Positions 55,319-64,000 of a stretch of 64,000 nt of DNA are shown here, in pieces. The notes below the pieces were generated by a model that was given only the letters and a program-made list of their open reading frames with translations, was not told the origin of the DNA and searched no databases. Both the position numbers and the translations under genes were made by a program. Every line of letters begins with the position of its first letter. The stretch's first letter is position 1. The stretch comes from Diaphorobacter sp. HDW4A (GTDB lineage Bacteria; Pseudomonadota; Gammaproteobacteria; Burkholderiales; Burkholderiaceae_C), in NCBI RefSeq assembly GCF_011305995.1, contig NZ_CP049910.1:4650001-4714000 (forward strand). Reading direction: 5' to 3'.

Positions 55319-58300
55319 ATGCAGATCGATCCTCAGCACCGTCTCGCCCCCGCCGGCACCGTTCTTCCGCCCAACGAGGTGTGTCACCAGCTCGAGCAGC
55401 GCTTGCGCGCGGAAACCGCAGCCGAGGTGATGTTCGACGCCGCATCGCGCGGACGCTATGCAACGGACGCGTCGATCTACCAGATCATGCCGGTGGGCGT
55501 GATGGTGCCGACCAGCGAGCGCGACATCACGACCGCGCTCTCCATCGCGCGCGAACTCAAGGTGCCCGTGCTGCCGCGCGGCGGCGGCACCAGCCAGTGC
55601 GGCCAGACCACCGGCGCGGCGCTGGTGATGGACAACACCAAGCATTTCCGCAAGGTGCTCAGCGTGGACGTGGAAAACCGCACGGCCACCGTCGAGCCCG
55701 GCATCGTGCTCGATCACCTCAATGCGCAGCTCAAACCGCACGGGCTCTGGTATCCCGTTGACGTGTCCACCAGCGCGCAGGCCACGCTCGGCGGCATGGC
55801 GGGCAACAACTCCTGCGGTTCGCGCTCGATCGCCTACGGCAACATGGTGCACAACGTGGTCGGCGCAAGCGCGTTGCTCTCCAATGGCGATCTGCTGGAC
55901 TTCGGGCCGGTGTCGCAACTGGGCGCAAAAGAAACGCAGCTCGCGGAGTTCGTGCGCTCGCTCGCGCGCCAGCATCAGGCCGAAATCGAGGCACGCTGGC
56001 CCAAGGTGATGCGCCGCGTGGCGGGCTACAACCTCGACATCTTCCACAACCAGAACGAGAAGCCGTACACCAGTGACGGCTCGGTCAATCTCGCGCATCT
56101 GCTGATCGGCTCGGAAGGCACGCTGGCCTATACGAAGAGCCTCACGCTCAGGCTCTCGGAGCTGCCGAAATCCAAGGTGCTCGGAGTGATCAATTTCGAA
56201 TCGTTCCACCGCGCGATGGACTCAGCGCAGCACATCGCCCGGCTCGGGCCCTGTGCGGTGGAACTGGTGGATCGCACGATGATCGACTTGGCGCTGAGCA
56301 ATCCGGCTTTCCGCCCGACCATGGAAACCGCGCTGATCAACGGCACGCCCGCAGCGATTCTGCTGGTGGAATTCGCGGGCGCGAACAAGGCCGAACTGCT
56401 GCCCAAGCTGAAGCAACTGGTCGAGCTGATGGGCGACTTGGGCCTGCCCGGCACTGTCGTCGAAATGCCCGACGACGCGCCGCAGAAGAACCTGTGGGAG
56501 GTGCGCAAGGCGGGCCTCAACATCATGATGAGCCTGAAGGGCGACGGCAAGCCGGTGAGCTTCATCGAGGACTGCGCGGTGCCACTCGAACATCTGGCCG
56601 AATACACCGACGGGCTCACCGAGGTCTTCGCGAAACATGGCACGCGCGGCACCTGGTATGCGCACGCATCGGTGGGCACGCTGCATGTGCGGCCGATTCT
56701 GGACATGCGCGTCGATGGCCCTGAAGGCGGTGCCGCCAAAATGCGTGCCATCGGCGAAGAGGCAGCGGAGTTGGTGCGCAAGTACAAGGGCGCGTTCAGC
56801 GGCGAACACGGCGACGGCCTGTGCCGTGGTGAGTGGATCGAATGGCAGTTCGGCCCCGCGATCAACGAGGCCTTCCGCGCCATCAAGCAACAGATGGACC
56901 CGCTCAACCTGTTCAACCCCGGCAAGATCATCGACACGCCGCGCATGGACGACGGCACGCTGTTCCGCTTCGCGCCGCCCAGCAGCGGCAAGCCCTACAA
57001 GCGCATTCCGATCACGCCCGCGCTCGACTGGTCGGCATGGAACGTGGATGCCGATCCCGTCACCGAAGAGGTGAGCACGCCGGGCACCGGCGGCGACGTG
57101 ACCGGCGGATTCGCCAAGGCCGTGGAGATGTGCAACAACAACGGCACCTGCCGCAAGTTCGACGCGGGCACCATGTGCCCGAGCTACCGCGTCACACGCG
57201 ACGAACAGCACGTTACGCGCGGGCGCGCCAACACGCTGCGGCTTGCGCTCTCGGGCCAGCTCGGCCCAGATGCCTTCACCAGCGAGGAGATGCACGAGAC
57301 CATGGACCTGTGCGTGGGCTGCAAGGGCTGCAAGCGCGACTGTCCGACCGGTGTGGACATGGCGAAGATGAAGATCGAATTTCTCTCGCACTACAAGGCC
57401 AAGCACGGCCACACATTGAAGGACAAACTCATCGCCAAGCTGCCTGACTACGCCGCATCGGCCAGCCAGTTCTCATGGCTCATAAACCTACGCAACAGTG
57501 TGCCCGGCGCGGCATGGCTCGGCGAAAAAGTGCTGGGTCTCTCCGCCAAGCGCAGCCTGCCCGCATGGCGCAGCGACACCTTCTGGCACATGCAGGAAGA
57601 GGACCGCGCGCTGTTCTCCGACCTCGAATCCACGCTCGCCGCCGCGCGCTTGCACCAGAAGGCGGCCGTCCTGTTCGTCGACACCTTCAACGGCACCTTC
57701 GAAACCGAAAACGCCCTTGCCGCCGCACGCGTGCTCAAGGCCGCAGGCTATGTGATCCACACCGTCGAGAAAGGCAACGGCAGCCACCACTGCTGCGGGC
57801 GCACCTACCTCGCGAGCGGCATGGTCGACGAGGCCCGCGAGCGTGCCGGTGCGCTGATCGACGCGCTGCTGCCGCTCGCGCAGGCAGGCGTTGCAGTGGT
57901 CGGACTCGAGCCCTCATGCCTGCTCACGCTGCGCGACGAGGCGCTGGTGCTGGGCCTTGGCGACAAGGCGGTCACCGTGTCCAAGCAGGCGCTGCTGTTT
58001 GAGGAATTCATCGCCAAGGAAATCAAGGCTGGCCGCTTCGCGCTCAAGCTGCGCCCTGCCGGACAACAGATTCTGCTGCACGGCCACTGCCACCAGAAGG
58101 CGTTCGGCGCGGTCACGCCGATCATGGAGGTGCTCAGGCTCATCCCCGAAACTCAGGCCGAGCTCATCGATAGCAGTTGCTGCGGCATGGCTGGCAGTTT
58201 CGGCTACGAGGCCAAGCACCACGCGGTCTCGATGCAGATGGCCGAGGCCGCGCTGCTGCCCGCGATCCGCAAGCAGCCCGACGCCATCGTCGTCGCCGAC

Positions 58301-58384
58301 GGCACCAGTTGCCGCCACCAGATCGCCGATGGTGCGCAGCGCGAGGCGGTGCATGTGGCGCGGCTGCTGGCGTCGCTGATGTAG
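55319..58384 (+). CDS. YdiJ-like FAD-linked oxidase with Fe-S domain
   Basis: This is a fused dehydrogenase of 1021 residues. The N-terminal FAD-binding domain has PRGGGTSQCGQT and GGMAGNNSCGSR, then an FAD-linked oxidase C domain (GEHGDGLCRGEWIEWQFGPAIN). A 4Fe-4S module follows with CVGCKGCKRDCPTGVDM, plus a CCG-type domain (HHCCGRTYLASG, SSCCGMAGSFGYE). The order matches E. coli YdiJ, a D-2-hydroxyglutarate dehydrogenase, and related D-lactate or glycolate-type enzymes. It oxidises a D-2-hydroxy acid; the substrate is not fixed. The ATG at 55319 is preferred over TTG at 55289. Confidence 0.92.
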   Translation: MQIDPQHRLAPAGTVLPPNEVCHQLEQRLRAETAAEVMFDAASRGRYATDASIYQIMPVGVMVPTSERDITTALSIARELKVPVLPRGGGTSQCGQTTGAALVMDNTKHFRKVLSVDVENRTATVEPGIVLDHLNAQLKPHGLWYPVDVSTSAQATLGGMAGNNSCGSRSIAYGNMVHNVVGASALLSNGDLLDFGPVSQLGAKETQLAEFVRSLARQHQAEIEARWPKVMRRVAGYNLDIFHNQNEKPYTSDGSVNLAHLLIGSEGTLAYTKSLTLRLSELPKSKVLGVINFESFHRAMDSAQHIARLGPCAVELVDRTMIDLALSNPAFRPTMETALINGTPAAILLVEFAGANKAELLPKLKQLVELMGDLGLPGTVVEMPDDAPQKNLWEVRKAGLNIMMSLKGDGKPVSFIEDCAVPLEHLAEYTDGLTEVFAKHGTRGTWYAHASVGTLHVRPILDMRVDGPEGGAAKMRAIGEEAAELVRKYKGAFSGEHGDGLCRGEWIEWQFGPAINEAFRAIKQQMDPLNLFNPGKIIDTPRMDDGTLFRFAPPSSGKPYKRIPITPALDWSAWNVDADPVTEEVSTPGTGGDVTGGFAKAVEMCNNNGTCRKFDAGTMCPSYRVTRDEQHVTRGRANTLRLALSGQLGPDAFTSEEMHETMDLCVGCKGCKRDCPTGVDMAKMKIEFLSHYKAKHGHTLKDKLIAKLPDYAASASQFSWLINLRNSVPGAAWLGEKVLGLSAKRSLPAWRSDTFWHMQEEDRALFSDLESTLAAARLHQKAAVLFVDTFNGTFETENALAAARVLKAAGYVIHTVEKGNGSHHCCGRTYLASGMVDEARERAGALIDALLPLAQAGVAVVGLEPSCLLTLRDEALVLGLGDKAVTVSKQALLFEEFIAKEIKAGRFALKLRPAGQQILLHGHCHQKAFGAVTPIMEVLRLIPETQAELIDSSCCGMAGSFGYEAKHHAVSMQMAEAALLPAIRKQPDAIVVADGTSCRHQIADGAQREAVHVARLLASLM

Positions 58385-58453
58385 TGGCCTCGATGGGTTG
58401 CGCCAAATGCAAGCCTCTGCGCCCAACAAGTCAATGCTGGCGCGATTTCTGCG

Positions 58454-59053
58454 TCATTTGAAGGTGGCAGCCACAACGGTGTCCACCGTCGCGTAGGCGT
58501 CCTGGATGTCCGGCTCCGCGCCGGTCAGCAGTGCGCGGGTCAGGCGTAGGCCGCAGGTCGCGCCGTACAACATGCCTGCGGTGATCTCCGATGGCAGCGC
58601 AAGCACACGTCGCTTCTCGGGAATACGCTCGATGGATTGAATCAGTTTCTCCCGACTCTTGCCGATGCCCATGGCCACGAAGGTGTCGGCCAGGCCCTGA
58701 TTCTTCGTGCTCTCGCTGATGGCCAAGCGGCACAGGCCGATATGTCGCACCGACAGTACATGGTCCACCATCACCCTCAGGCGCAACCGCAACTCGTCCA
58801 CGGGATCGGAGCTGTCCACCTCGAACGCCTTTTCCGGCCAAATGTAGGACGACCCGATCAGTTCGCGCAACAGCTCGTTCTTGTCCGCAAAGGTCTGGTA
58901 GAGCGTGCGTTTGGACATGCCAGCGGCGGTGGCGATCTCGTCCATGGTCACCTTGTCATAACCCCGCGCACCGAACAGCGCCTCGGCAGCGGCGAAGAGA
59001 GCCGCTCGGCGCTCCTGCGTTGTCATCTCGGGTGGTCGTCCTGTTCTTGCCAT
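58454..59053 (-). CDS. TetR-family transcriptional repressor
   Basis: This protein of 199 residues has a TetR HTH: RRAALFAAAEALFGARGYDKVTMDEIATAAGMSKRTLYQTFADK. The C-terminal helical ligand domain is divergent and unassigned. The gene is divergent from an MFS gene, 332 bp away, and the gap contains a tandem direct repeat that overlaps a promoter (see below). It is likely to repress the MFS-monooxygenase-MFS genes. The Arg-rich N-terminus (MARTGRPPEM) is normal for the family. Confidence 0.92.
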   Translation of the reverse strand: MARTGRPPEMTTQERRAALFAAAEALFGARGYDKVTMDEIATAAGMSKRTLYQTFADKNELLRELIGSSYIWPEKAFEVDSSDPVDELRLRLRVMVDHVLSVRHIGLCRLAISESTKNQGLADTFVAMGIGKSREKLIQSIERIPEKRRVLALPSEITAGMLYGATCGLRLTRALLTGAEPDIQDAYATVDTVVAATFK

Positions 59054-59225
59054 GGGAAGTGATGTGCCTGTGCTGATCCGTTGAAAGATGAATTCTAGTG
59101 GGCGCCTCCATCCTCCCTAGGTCGCACGGGGGCTCATGTTTTGCGCTCAAGGAGAGGGCAAGAAAGCACAAGCCCAACCCGGGGCAACCGTCTTTGAGCC
59201 GAGACAAACAGGCATCACGATTTAG

Positions 59226-59281
59226 GAAACTCATTAGGGTTTTAATTGACTTGACTTAAGAAACTCGCGGGTGTTTTAATT
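59226..59281. promoter_or_regulatory. Direct repeat and promoter between tetR and the MFS gene
   Basis: Two copies of a 22-bp motif, 59226-59247 and 59260-59281, begin with GAAACTC and end with GTTTTAATT, matching at 17 of 22 positions with a period of 34 bp. Each contains a dyad AAAC-N8-GTTT. A sigma70-like promoter for the plus strand (TTGACT 59251-59256 and TTTAAT 59275-59280, 18-bp spacer) is overlapped by the second copy. The rest of 59054-59385 shows no gene. Confidence 0.65.
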
Positions 59282-59385
59282 TGTACATGGCTTGAACGAG
59301 ACGTTTTTGTCATGCCTCAACACTCGTTTTTCAGCCAGGCAGTCGTCTGGCTGATGGAATTTCCAAAAGAACTCAAGGATTCCCT

Positions 59386-60843
59386 GTGACTCCCCCCTCC
59401 ACCTCATCACCCGCTGGCCGCCCGGATGCGCAAGCCAGTGGACGATCGATGCTCATCCCACTCATCGTGGCCATCGCATTCTTCATGGAAACGCTGGACG
59501 CGACGATCATCGTGACCGCGTTGCCGAACATGGCGCAGAGCTTTCATGTCGATGTCGCGCGAATGAGCGTGGGTATCACGGCGTATCTCATGGCTGTCGC
59601 CGTCTGCGTGACCGCATCGGGTTGGCTGGCCGATCGCATCGGAACGCGAACCCTGTTTGCCACAGCAATCGCAACGTTCACGTTGGCGTCGGTCCTGTGC
59701 GGGCTCTCGCAGGACTTTCACGTCTTCATCGCAGGACGCGTGTTGCAGGGCATGGCCGCCGCGATGATGAGTCCAGTGGGCCGATTGGTGGTGCTGCGCA
59801 CTTCGCAGAAAAAGGATCTGGGCCGGGCGCTCTCTGCATTGATCTGGCCGGGATTGGCGGCGCCCGTGATCGGCCCACCATTGGGAGCATTCATCACCAG
59901 CGTCGCCGACTGGCGCTGGATTTTCTACGCCAACATTCCTGTCGGTCTGATCGGCGTGGCACTCGTGATGCTGTACATCCCCAATGAGCGCCAACCCGCC
60001 AAACCATTCGATTTCATGGGCTTTGTGTTGATGGCCTTGGGACTGGGTGCGCTGACCTATGGCCTCGATCTGCTGAGCATTCGAGAAGAGTCCGCCATGT
60101 CCTGGGGCGCGGCATTGCTCGCCGTGGCCTGCGCACTGGGCACGGTCGTGCACTGGCACCTGCGCCGCACGGCGCATCCATTGGTCAACCCGTCCATCCT
60201 CAAGGTGAAATCGTTCTTCATCAGCAGTGTGACTGGCGGCGTGATCTCGCGTGCTGCCATCAGCGCGACGCCGTTCCTGCTGCCGCTGATGTTTCAGTTG
60301 GCCTATGGAATGACCCCGCTTCAGTCGGGTAGCCTGCTGGTGATCTACATGCTTGCCAATCTGCTCATGAAGACCGTCACCACACCGATTCTCAAGGCCA
60401 TCGGCATTCGCAATGCGCTCATCTGGAGCAGCCTTGTCTCGGGCGTCGGCATTGCACTGTGCGGCTTTGTGTCTCCACAGGCCGACCTGCTGCTGAATGG
60501 CGTGATTCTGGCGTTTGCCGGTGCGGGCCGATCCATGCAACTCACAGCGATCACGATGGTCAATTTCGCAGATGTTCCGCCGCCTCAACGCCAACCGGCT
60601 TCGGTGCTGTCGTCCCTGACTCAGCAGATCGGCATGGGCGCTGGCGTCGCCGTGGGCGCCCTGCTGCTGACCCTGAGCCAGACCTCGCGTGCAGCCGCCG
60701 TGCTGGCACTCCCGGACTTCCGGCTGGCGCTCGTGCTTGCCGGGGTGATGAGTGCATCGGCAGCGCTGTTCTACATGGGCCTTGCCAAGGACGTAGGTGA
60801 CGAGATCACGGGTCGGGCTCCAAGCGCCCGCCCCAGTGCCTGA
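59386..60843 (+). CDS. MFS transporter, DHA2 (14-TMS) family
   Basis: This inner membrane drug/H+ antiporter-type protein of 485 residues has about 14 helices, as in EmrB-like DHA2 members. It carries the motif ETLDATIIVTALP in the first helix, typical of this group, and GWLADRIGTRTLF in loop 2-3. The GTG start at 59386 has AAGGAT 5 nt upstream. It is first in the set controlled by the TetR gene, and probably exports a toxic substrate or metabolite. It is followed by a hairpin at 60879-60906. Confidence 0.9.
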   Translation: MTPPSTSSPAGRPDAQASGRSMLIPLIVAIAFFMETLDATIIVTALPNMAQSFHVDVARMSVGITAYLMAVAVCVTASGWLADRIGTRTLFATAIATFTLASVLCGLSQDFHVFIAGRVLQGMAAAMMSPVGRLVVLRTSQKKDLGRALSALIWPGLAAPVIGPPLGAFITSVADWRWIFYANIPVGLIGVALVMLYIPNERQPAKPFDFMGFVLMALGLGALTYGLDLLSIREESAMSWGAALLAVACALGTVVHWHLRRTAHPLVNPSILKVKSFFISSVTGGVISRAAISATPFLLPLMFQLAYGMTPLQSGSLLVIYMLANLLMKTVTTPILKAIGIRNALIWSSLVSGVGIALCGFVSPQADLLLNGVILAFAGAGRSMQLTAITMVNFADVPPPQRQPASVLSSLTQQIGMGAGVAVGALLLTLSQTSRAAAVLALPDFRLALVLAGVMSASAALFYMGLAKDVGDEITGRAPSARPSA

Positions 60844-60878
60844 GCGATACCGCACTTCGGAAGTCTGTTTATCCAGTC

Positions 60879-60906
60879 ACGGAATGTCCGGTTCCGGGCA
60901 TTCCGT
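60879..60906. repeat. Intercistronic hairpin before the monooxygenase gene
   Basis: ACGGAATG (60879-60886) pairs with CATTCCGT (60899-60906), with three further inner pairs and a 6-nt loop. No T-run follows on the plus strand, so it more likely stabilises or separates mRNA segments than terminates. Confidence 0.5.
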
Positions 60907-60938
60907 CCTATATCAAAAAATTTCAAAAGGAGATGGTT

Positions 60939-62084
60939 ATGAGTACAAAAAACATATTGGTGATCGGCGGCGGTATCGGTGGCATTTCAGCCGCCATCGC
61001 CATGCGCAACAAGGGCTTCAACGTCAAGGTCGTGGAGCTGCAGGCCGACATGCACTCGTCGGTCTTCGGAGTGGGCATCATCCAGCCCGTGAACGCACTG
61101 CGCGCATTGGAAGCCATTGGCTGTGCCGACGCCTGCATGAACGCCGGATATGCCACCCGTGCCTGGGGCAAGATGCTGGACTTCGAGGGCAAGGAAGTGC
61201 GCGAGATACCAGGCGCCGCCATCCCTGGCAGTGAACTGCCACCCATGAACGGCCTGACACGTCCCAAACTGCACGAGATTCTCACCAAGAAGGCGCGCGA
61301 AGTTGGCGTGGTCATCGAATACAGCAAGACATTCACCGAGATCGCCGACAACGGTGAGAACGTGCGCGTGGCGTTCTCGGACGGTACAAGCGGCGTGTTC
61401 GACTTCGTGGTCGGAGCCGACGGCACCTACTCCAAGGTCCGAACACATGTGCTGGGCATCGATCTCAAGCCCACCTATAACGGGCAGTCCGCCTTCCGCG
61501 TGAACATCCCCAGACGCATTCCGGGGCAGATGGACATCGACCGCATCATTCTCCAACGCGGTCCGGAAGGCATGGCCGGCTACGTGCCAATCGGCCCCGA
61601 ACTGGCCTACATGTTCTACAACAGCGAATGGGAGCAGGGCACCTGGCTGGAACAGGACTCGATGGCCGAAGTGCTGTGCGACAAGCTCAAGGGATTCGGG
61701 GGACTCACGGGCGCGGTGCGTGATCATCACATCAAGGACTCCAGCGCCGTTGTGTTCCGCCCCATCGACTGGATGATTGCTCCACCGCCATGGCACAAGA
61801 ACCGCATCGTGCTGCTGGGCGACGCGGCGCACGCCTTCCTGCCGCATCTGGGCCAGGGCGCAGCGCAAGCCATCGAAGACGGCGTGGTGTTGGCCGAATG
61901 CCTCGACTCGTCCAGTGATCCGGACGTGGCGTTCCAGGAATACACCGACCGCCGCTATGAACGATGCCGCCTCGTGATTCAGTGCTGCGTCGATATCGGC
62001 GAATGGGAAAAGGGCCGCAAGCCTGGCTTCGACAACATCGCCGCCACTCAGAAGGTCATCGAGACCATGGTGCAGCCGATCTGA
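60939..62084 (+). CDS. FAD-dependent monooxygenase
   Basis: This is a group A flavoprotein hydroxylase of 381 residues. It has the FAD Rossmann motif GGGIGGISAAIAMR, the DG-type motif VVGADGTYSKVR, and the GD motif LLGDAAHAFLPHLGQGA. Family members hydroxylate aromatic or heteroaromatic rings with NAD(P)H and O2; salicylate hydroxylase-like and 6-hydroxynicotinate 3-monooxygenase-like proteins are relatives. The substrate here is unknown. The ATG at 60939 was chosen for its spacing of 6 nt from AAAGGAG; an in-frame ATG at 60933 overlaps it. Confidence 0.9.
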   Translation: MSTKNILVIGGGIGGISAAIAMRNKGFNVKVVELQADMHSSVFGVGIIQPVNALRALEAIGCADACMNAGYATRAWGKMLDFEGKEVREIPGAAIPGSELPPMNGLTRPKLHEILTKKAREVGVVIEYSKTFTEIADNGENVRVAFSDGTSGVFDFVVGADGTYSKVRTHVLGIDLKPTYNGQSAFRVNIPRRIPGQMDIDRIILQRGPEGMAGYVPIGPELAYMFYNSEWEQGTWLEQDSMAEVLCDKLKGFGGLTGAVRDHHIKDSSAVVFRPIDWMIAPPPWHKNRIVLLGDAAHAFLPHLGQGAAQAIEDGVVLAECLDSSSDPDVAFQEYTDRRYERCRLVIQCCVDIGEWEKGRKPGFDNIAATQKVIETMVQPI

Positions 62085-62309
62085 TGCACGAACAGGAGCC
62101 CCGGTCGAGGCCCGCACTCACACGCATGGCGGACAACCGACGCAGGCTCCCGTCAGCGGGCTCCATTCCCTGAGCCAACGATTCACAGCCCATTCCCGTC
62201 GCATGGGACTTGACCCCAAGAGTCGAGCCGATGCATCTGCGCTCCGACGACGCACGGGTCGTTCATTCATGAAGGCGTGGCGCCCGGCGCCTCGCCCAAG
62301 GAGAAGAAA

Positions 62310-63518
62310 ATGCAGGAGACAAAACAAAAAATGCCCACGATCGAAAGCGTTCGTGGCACGCTGACCTTGATGGTCGGAAATTGTGCGGGCATGCTCGACC
62401 TGATCGCGCTGCCACTCTGGGTTGGCACCCTGGTCGTGCACTATCACTTTGACCCTCAGCAGGCGGGCGGTATGCCCACCTTGTTTCTGATCGGGGCAGC
62501 ACTGTCCAGCCTGTTCTTTGCGCCGCGACTCAACCGCCTGAACGCCAAGTGGGCCGTGGTGAGCGGCTTCGCATTGGCGGCGGCCATCTTCGTCATGTGC
62601 TCCGGAGAATCCACGCTGGCCGCGCTGGGGCCGTTGCACTTCATTGGCGGCGTGGCGACGGGAATGGCACTCAGCTTCACCCACGGCACCATTGGGCACG
62701 CGAACAATCCGCACCGCGTGTTCGCTTTTGCGGGCCTCGCAGTCGGCATTTTCGGCATCATCTTTCTCGGCGGCACACCTGGCGTTGTCGCGAAATTCGG
62801 TGGCCCTGCCCTGTTCATTGCGTTCGCCATCACCATGGGGGTCGCAGCGCTCATGGCCTTGCTGAACTTTCCTCGGCGAACCCGCACATTGGACATCAAC
62901 AGGGACTCAAGTCAGTCGGACACCAAGCCCCTTCCGGGAGCGATCTGGCTGATGATCGTCGCCATCGCATTCATGGCCATGACACAAGCCATGACGCTGA
63001 GTTTCTATGAACGCATCGGCATGGTGCGCGGCTTCGGACGCGACATGGTGACGCTGGCTTTGATTGTCTATGGCGTCGTCACGCTGGTTCCAGCGCCTCT
63101 GGCCGGATTGCTGGAAAAACACGTGAAAGCCACGACCGTGATCTCGCTCGCACCCATTCTGCAAGGCATCTTCGCGATGATGATCACACACACATCGCAC
63201 TTCGGGATGTACGAAGTCGCCGGGGCATTGATGGGGTTCACCATCCTGTTCACCCACACCTTCGCATTCGGGCTTCTGGCCAGACTGGATCCCAGCGGCC
63301 GTGCGGTCGCCGGAACGCCAGCCATGGTGATGGTGGGCGCCGCGATTGCGCCATTCCTTGGCGGCACGCTGGTTCACTACATCGGCTACACAGCCATCGG
63401 CTATGCCGCTCTCGGTCTGGTTGCCGTACAACTCGTGCTGTTCAATGCGGCCAGGCGGTCGATTCAACGTCGACCCGAATATATGTCGCCCACGATCAAC
63501 GCCTTACCACAGGCCTGA
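62310..63518 (+). CDS. MFS transporter, 12-TMS type
   Basis: This is a protein of 402 residues with about 12 helices. The N-terminus has SVRGTLTLMVGNCAGMLDLIAL and the central loop carries PRRTRTLDINRDSS. It is not of the DHA2 type. It may import the substrate of the monooxygenase or export a product (inference). AAGGAG lies 5 nt before the ATG at 62310. The 225-bp gap after the monooxygenase gene contains no other gene. It ends before a strong terminator. Confidence 0.88.
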   Translation: MQETKQKMPTIESVRGTLTLMVGNCAGMLDLIALPLWVGTLVVHYHFDPQQAGGMPTLFLIGAALSSLFFAPRLNRLNAKWAVVSGFALAAAIFVMCSGESTLAALGPLHFIGGVATGMALSFTHGTIGHANNPHRVFAFAGLAVGIFGIIFLGGTPGVVAKFGGPALFIAFAITMGVAALMALLNFPRRTRTLDINRDSSQSDTKPLPGAIWLMIVAIAFMAMTQAMTLSFYERIGMVRGFGRDMVTLALIVYGVVTLVPAPLAGLLEKHVKATTVISLAPILQGIFAMMITHTSHFGMYEVAGALMGFTILFTHTFAFGLLARLDPSGRAVAGTPAMVMVGAAIAPFLGGTLVHYIGYTAIGYAALGLVAVQLVLFNAARRSIQRRPEYMSPTINALPQA

Positions 63519-63665
63519 ATAATGGGCTGAATCAATAATCCGAAGCGCTTCTCGAAACGCTGCCATCTGCATATTCAAAAAATCTCATCCGCTGCATTCC
63601 ATTGATACCGGCGGTTATTGACTCGCCCATTTTCAATTCACCCACCAATATACGATTCGTCGTTG

Positions 63666-63736
63666 TTCGCCCTAACCTTTCAAAAGGTGGATGGCGAATA
63701 CTTTTGGCGCTACGCCTTGCGTAGCGCCATTTTTTT
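63666..63736 (+). terminator. Tandem hairpins and terminator after the MFS gene
   Basis: An imperfect hairpin (TTCGCC 63666-63671 with GGCGAA 63693-63698, inner ACCTTT/AAAGGT) is followed by a perfect 11-bp stem TGGCGCTACGC/GCGTAGCGCCA (63705-63715 and 63719-63729) and seven T residues. It closes the MFS transcript. The rest of 63519-63945 is AT-rich and shows no convincing gene. Confidence 0.85.
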
Positions 63737-63945
63737 GTCATTTGAATCAACGAAATGCTAGTGAATTCACTGCCCACACCGTCATTTTCATGAATGAGCA
63801 AAAGTGCCAGAAAATCTCATTTTTATCTAAAGCAGAACGACCTTCATTCGAATAATCTTCCTCCCGTCGAATATGTGACAGCGAGTTTTCTCAATCCATG
63901 AATTCTCGTTGCCTTTGATCGATGCAATTCACAAGGGATGGAGAC

Positions 63946-64000
63946 ATGAAAAGAAATTTCAACATCAAACACCGCACTCAAATCGCCATGGCCATGGCCA
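63946..64000 (+). CDS. Start of an unidentified gene, cut by the window end
   Basis: The ATG at 63946 has AAGGGA 7 nt upstream and opens a frame MKRNFNIKHRTQIAMAMA that runs to the edge. A basic start followed by a hydrophobic stretch suggests a signal peptide, and hence an exported or outer membrane protein (inference). Too little is visible to name it. A preceding strong terminator and 200 bp of AT-rich DNA suggest its own promoter. Confidence 0.5.
   Translation, partial: MKRNFNIKHRTQIAMAMA

Noticed and set aside
63532..63801. 89-codon frame on the minus strand
   Set aside because: It lies across the strong MFS terminator, has no family and unusual composition for the genome.

Overview
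The window looks like chromosomal DNA of a betaproteobacterium of the family Comamonadaceae (Comamonas/Delftia/Acidovorax type). It is GC-rich (mostly about 60-67% in lines I counted). The str operon runs rpsL-rpsG-fusA-tuf and continues into the S10 genes, which stop after rpsQ. Other family-typical features are a second EF-G, a lone PTS phosphorelay (EI, HPr, EIIA) without visible transporters, and a tripartite tricarboxylate (Tct) uptake system. No rRNA, tRNA, insertion sequence, prophage or CRISPR array was seen.

Layout. 1-589: N-terminal part of an EF-G paralogue running off the left edge. 1017-3952: norR and hmp, divergent, sharing three NorR-type boxes and a sigma54 promoter (nitric oxide detoxification). 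3983-6551: ptsI, ptsH and an EIIA gene. 6690-11189: lipoprotein, thioredoxin-like protein, cytochrome c', cytochrome b561, acetyltransferase, DUF523 and an atypical SDR. 11398-11904: peroxiredoxin. 12029-22199: 15 translation genes on the minus strand, with a second promoter and structured leader in the large rpsJ-rplC gap. 22496-26374: dacA-type carboxypeptidase, hydrolase, 2Fe-2S protein, VanZ-like protein and hemJ. 26589-29874: M48 protease lipoprotein, hemB and a CorA-type transporter. 29894-35774: a NarL-type two-component system facing a very large exported protein with Ig-like repeats. 35815-38058: dienelactone hydrolase, SDR and MarC. 38078-42091: creB-creC-creD plus a small coupled gene, with an exact cre-tag before creD. 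42092-44761: hemerythrin, map coupled to a ParD-like gene, a hairpin-rich intergenic element and cysH. 44815-48523: an Mla/MCE lipid transport operon. 48767-58384: a catabolic island with a class V aminotransferase, a GntR regulator, TctCBA and a YdiJ-like FAD/Fe-S dehydrogenase; a low-GC GIY-YIG gene sits inside it. 58454-64000: a TetR regulator, two MFS transporters, an FAD monooxygenase and the start of a further gene.

How the genes work together. The clearest regulatory logic is (i) NorR acting on hmp; (ii) CreBC acting on creD; (iii) one 14-bp operator found exactly at two, and nearly at a third, of the promoters around the GntR gene, tying aminotransferase, GntR, TctCBA and dehydrogenase into one regulon for an unknown 2-hydroxy or amino acid; and (iv) a 22-bp direct repeat over a sigma70-like promoter between tetR and the MFS/monooxygenase genes. 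The least explained parts are the Ig-repeat lipoprotein with its own two-component system, the ParD-like/map pair, the small creD-coupled protein and the hairpin-rich element at 43887-44078.
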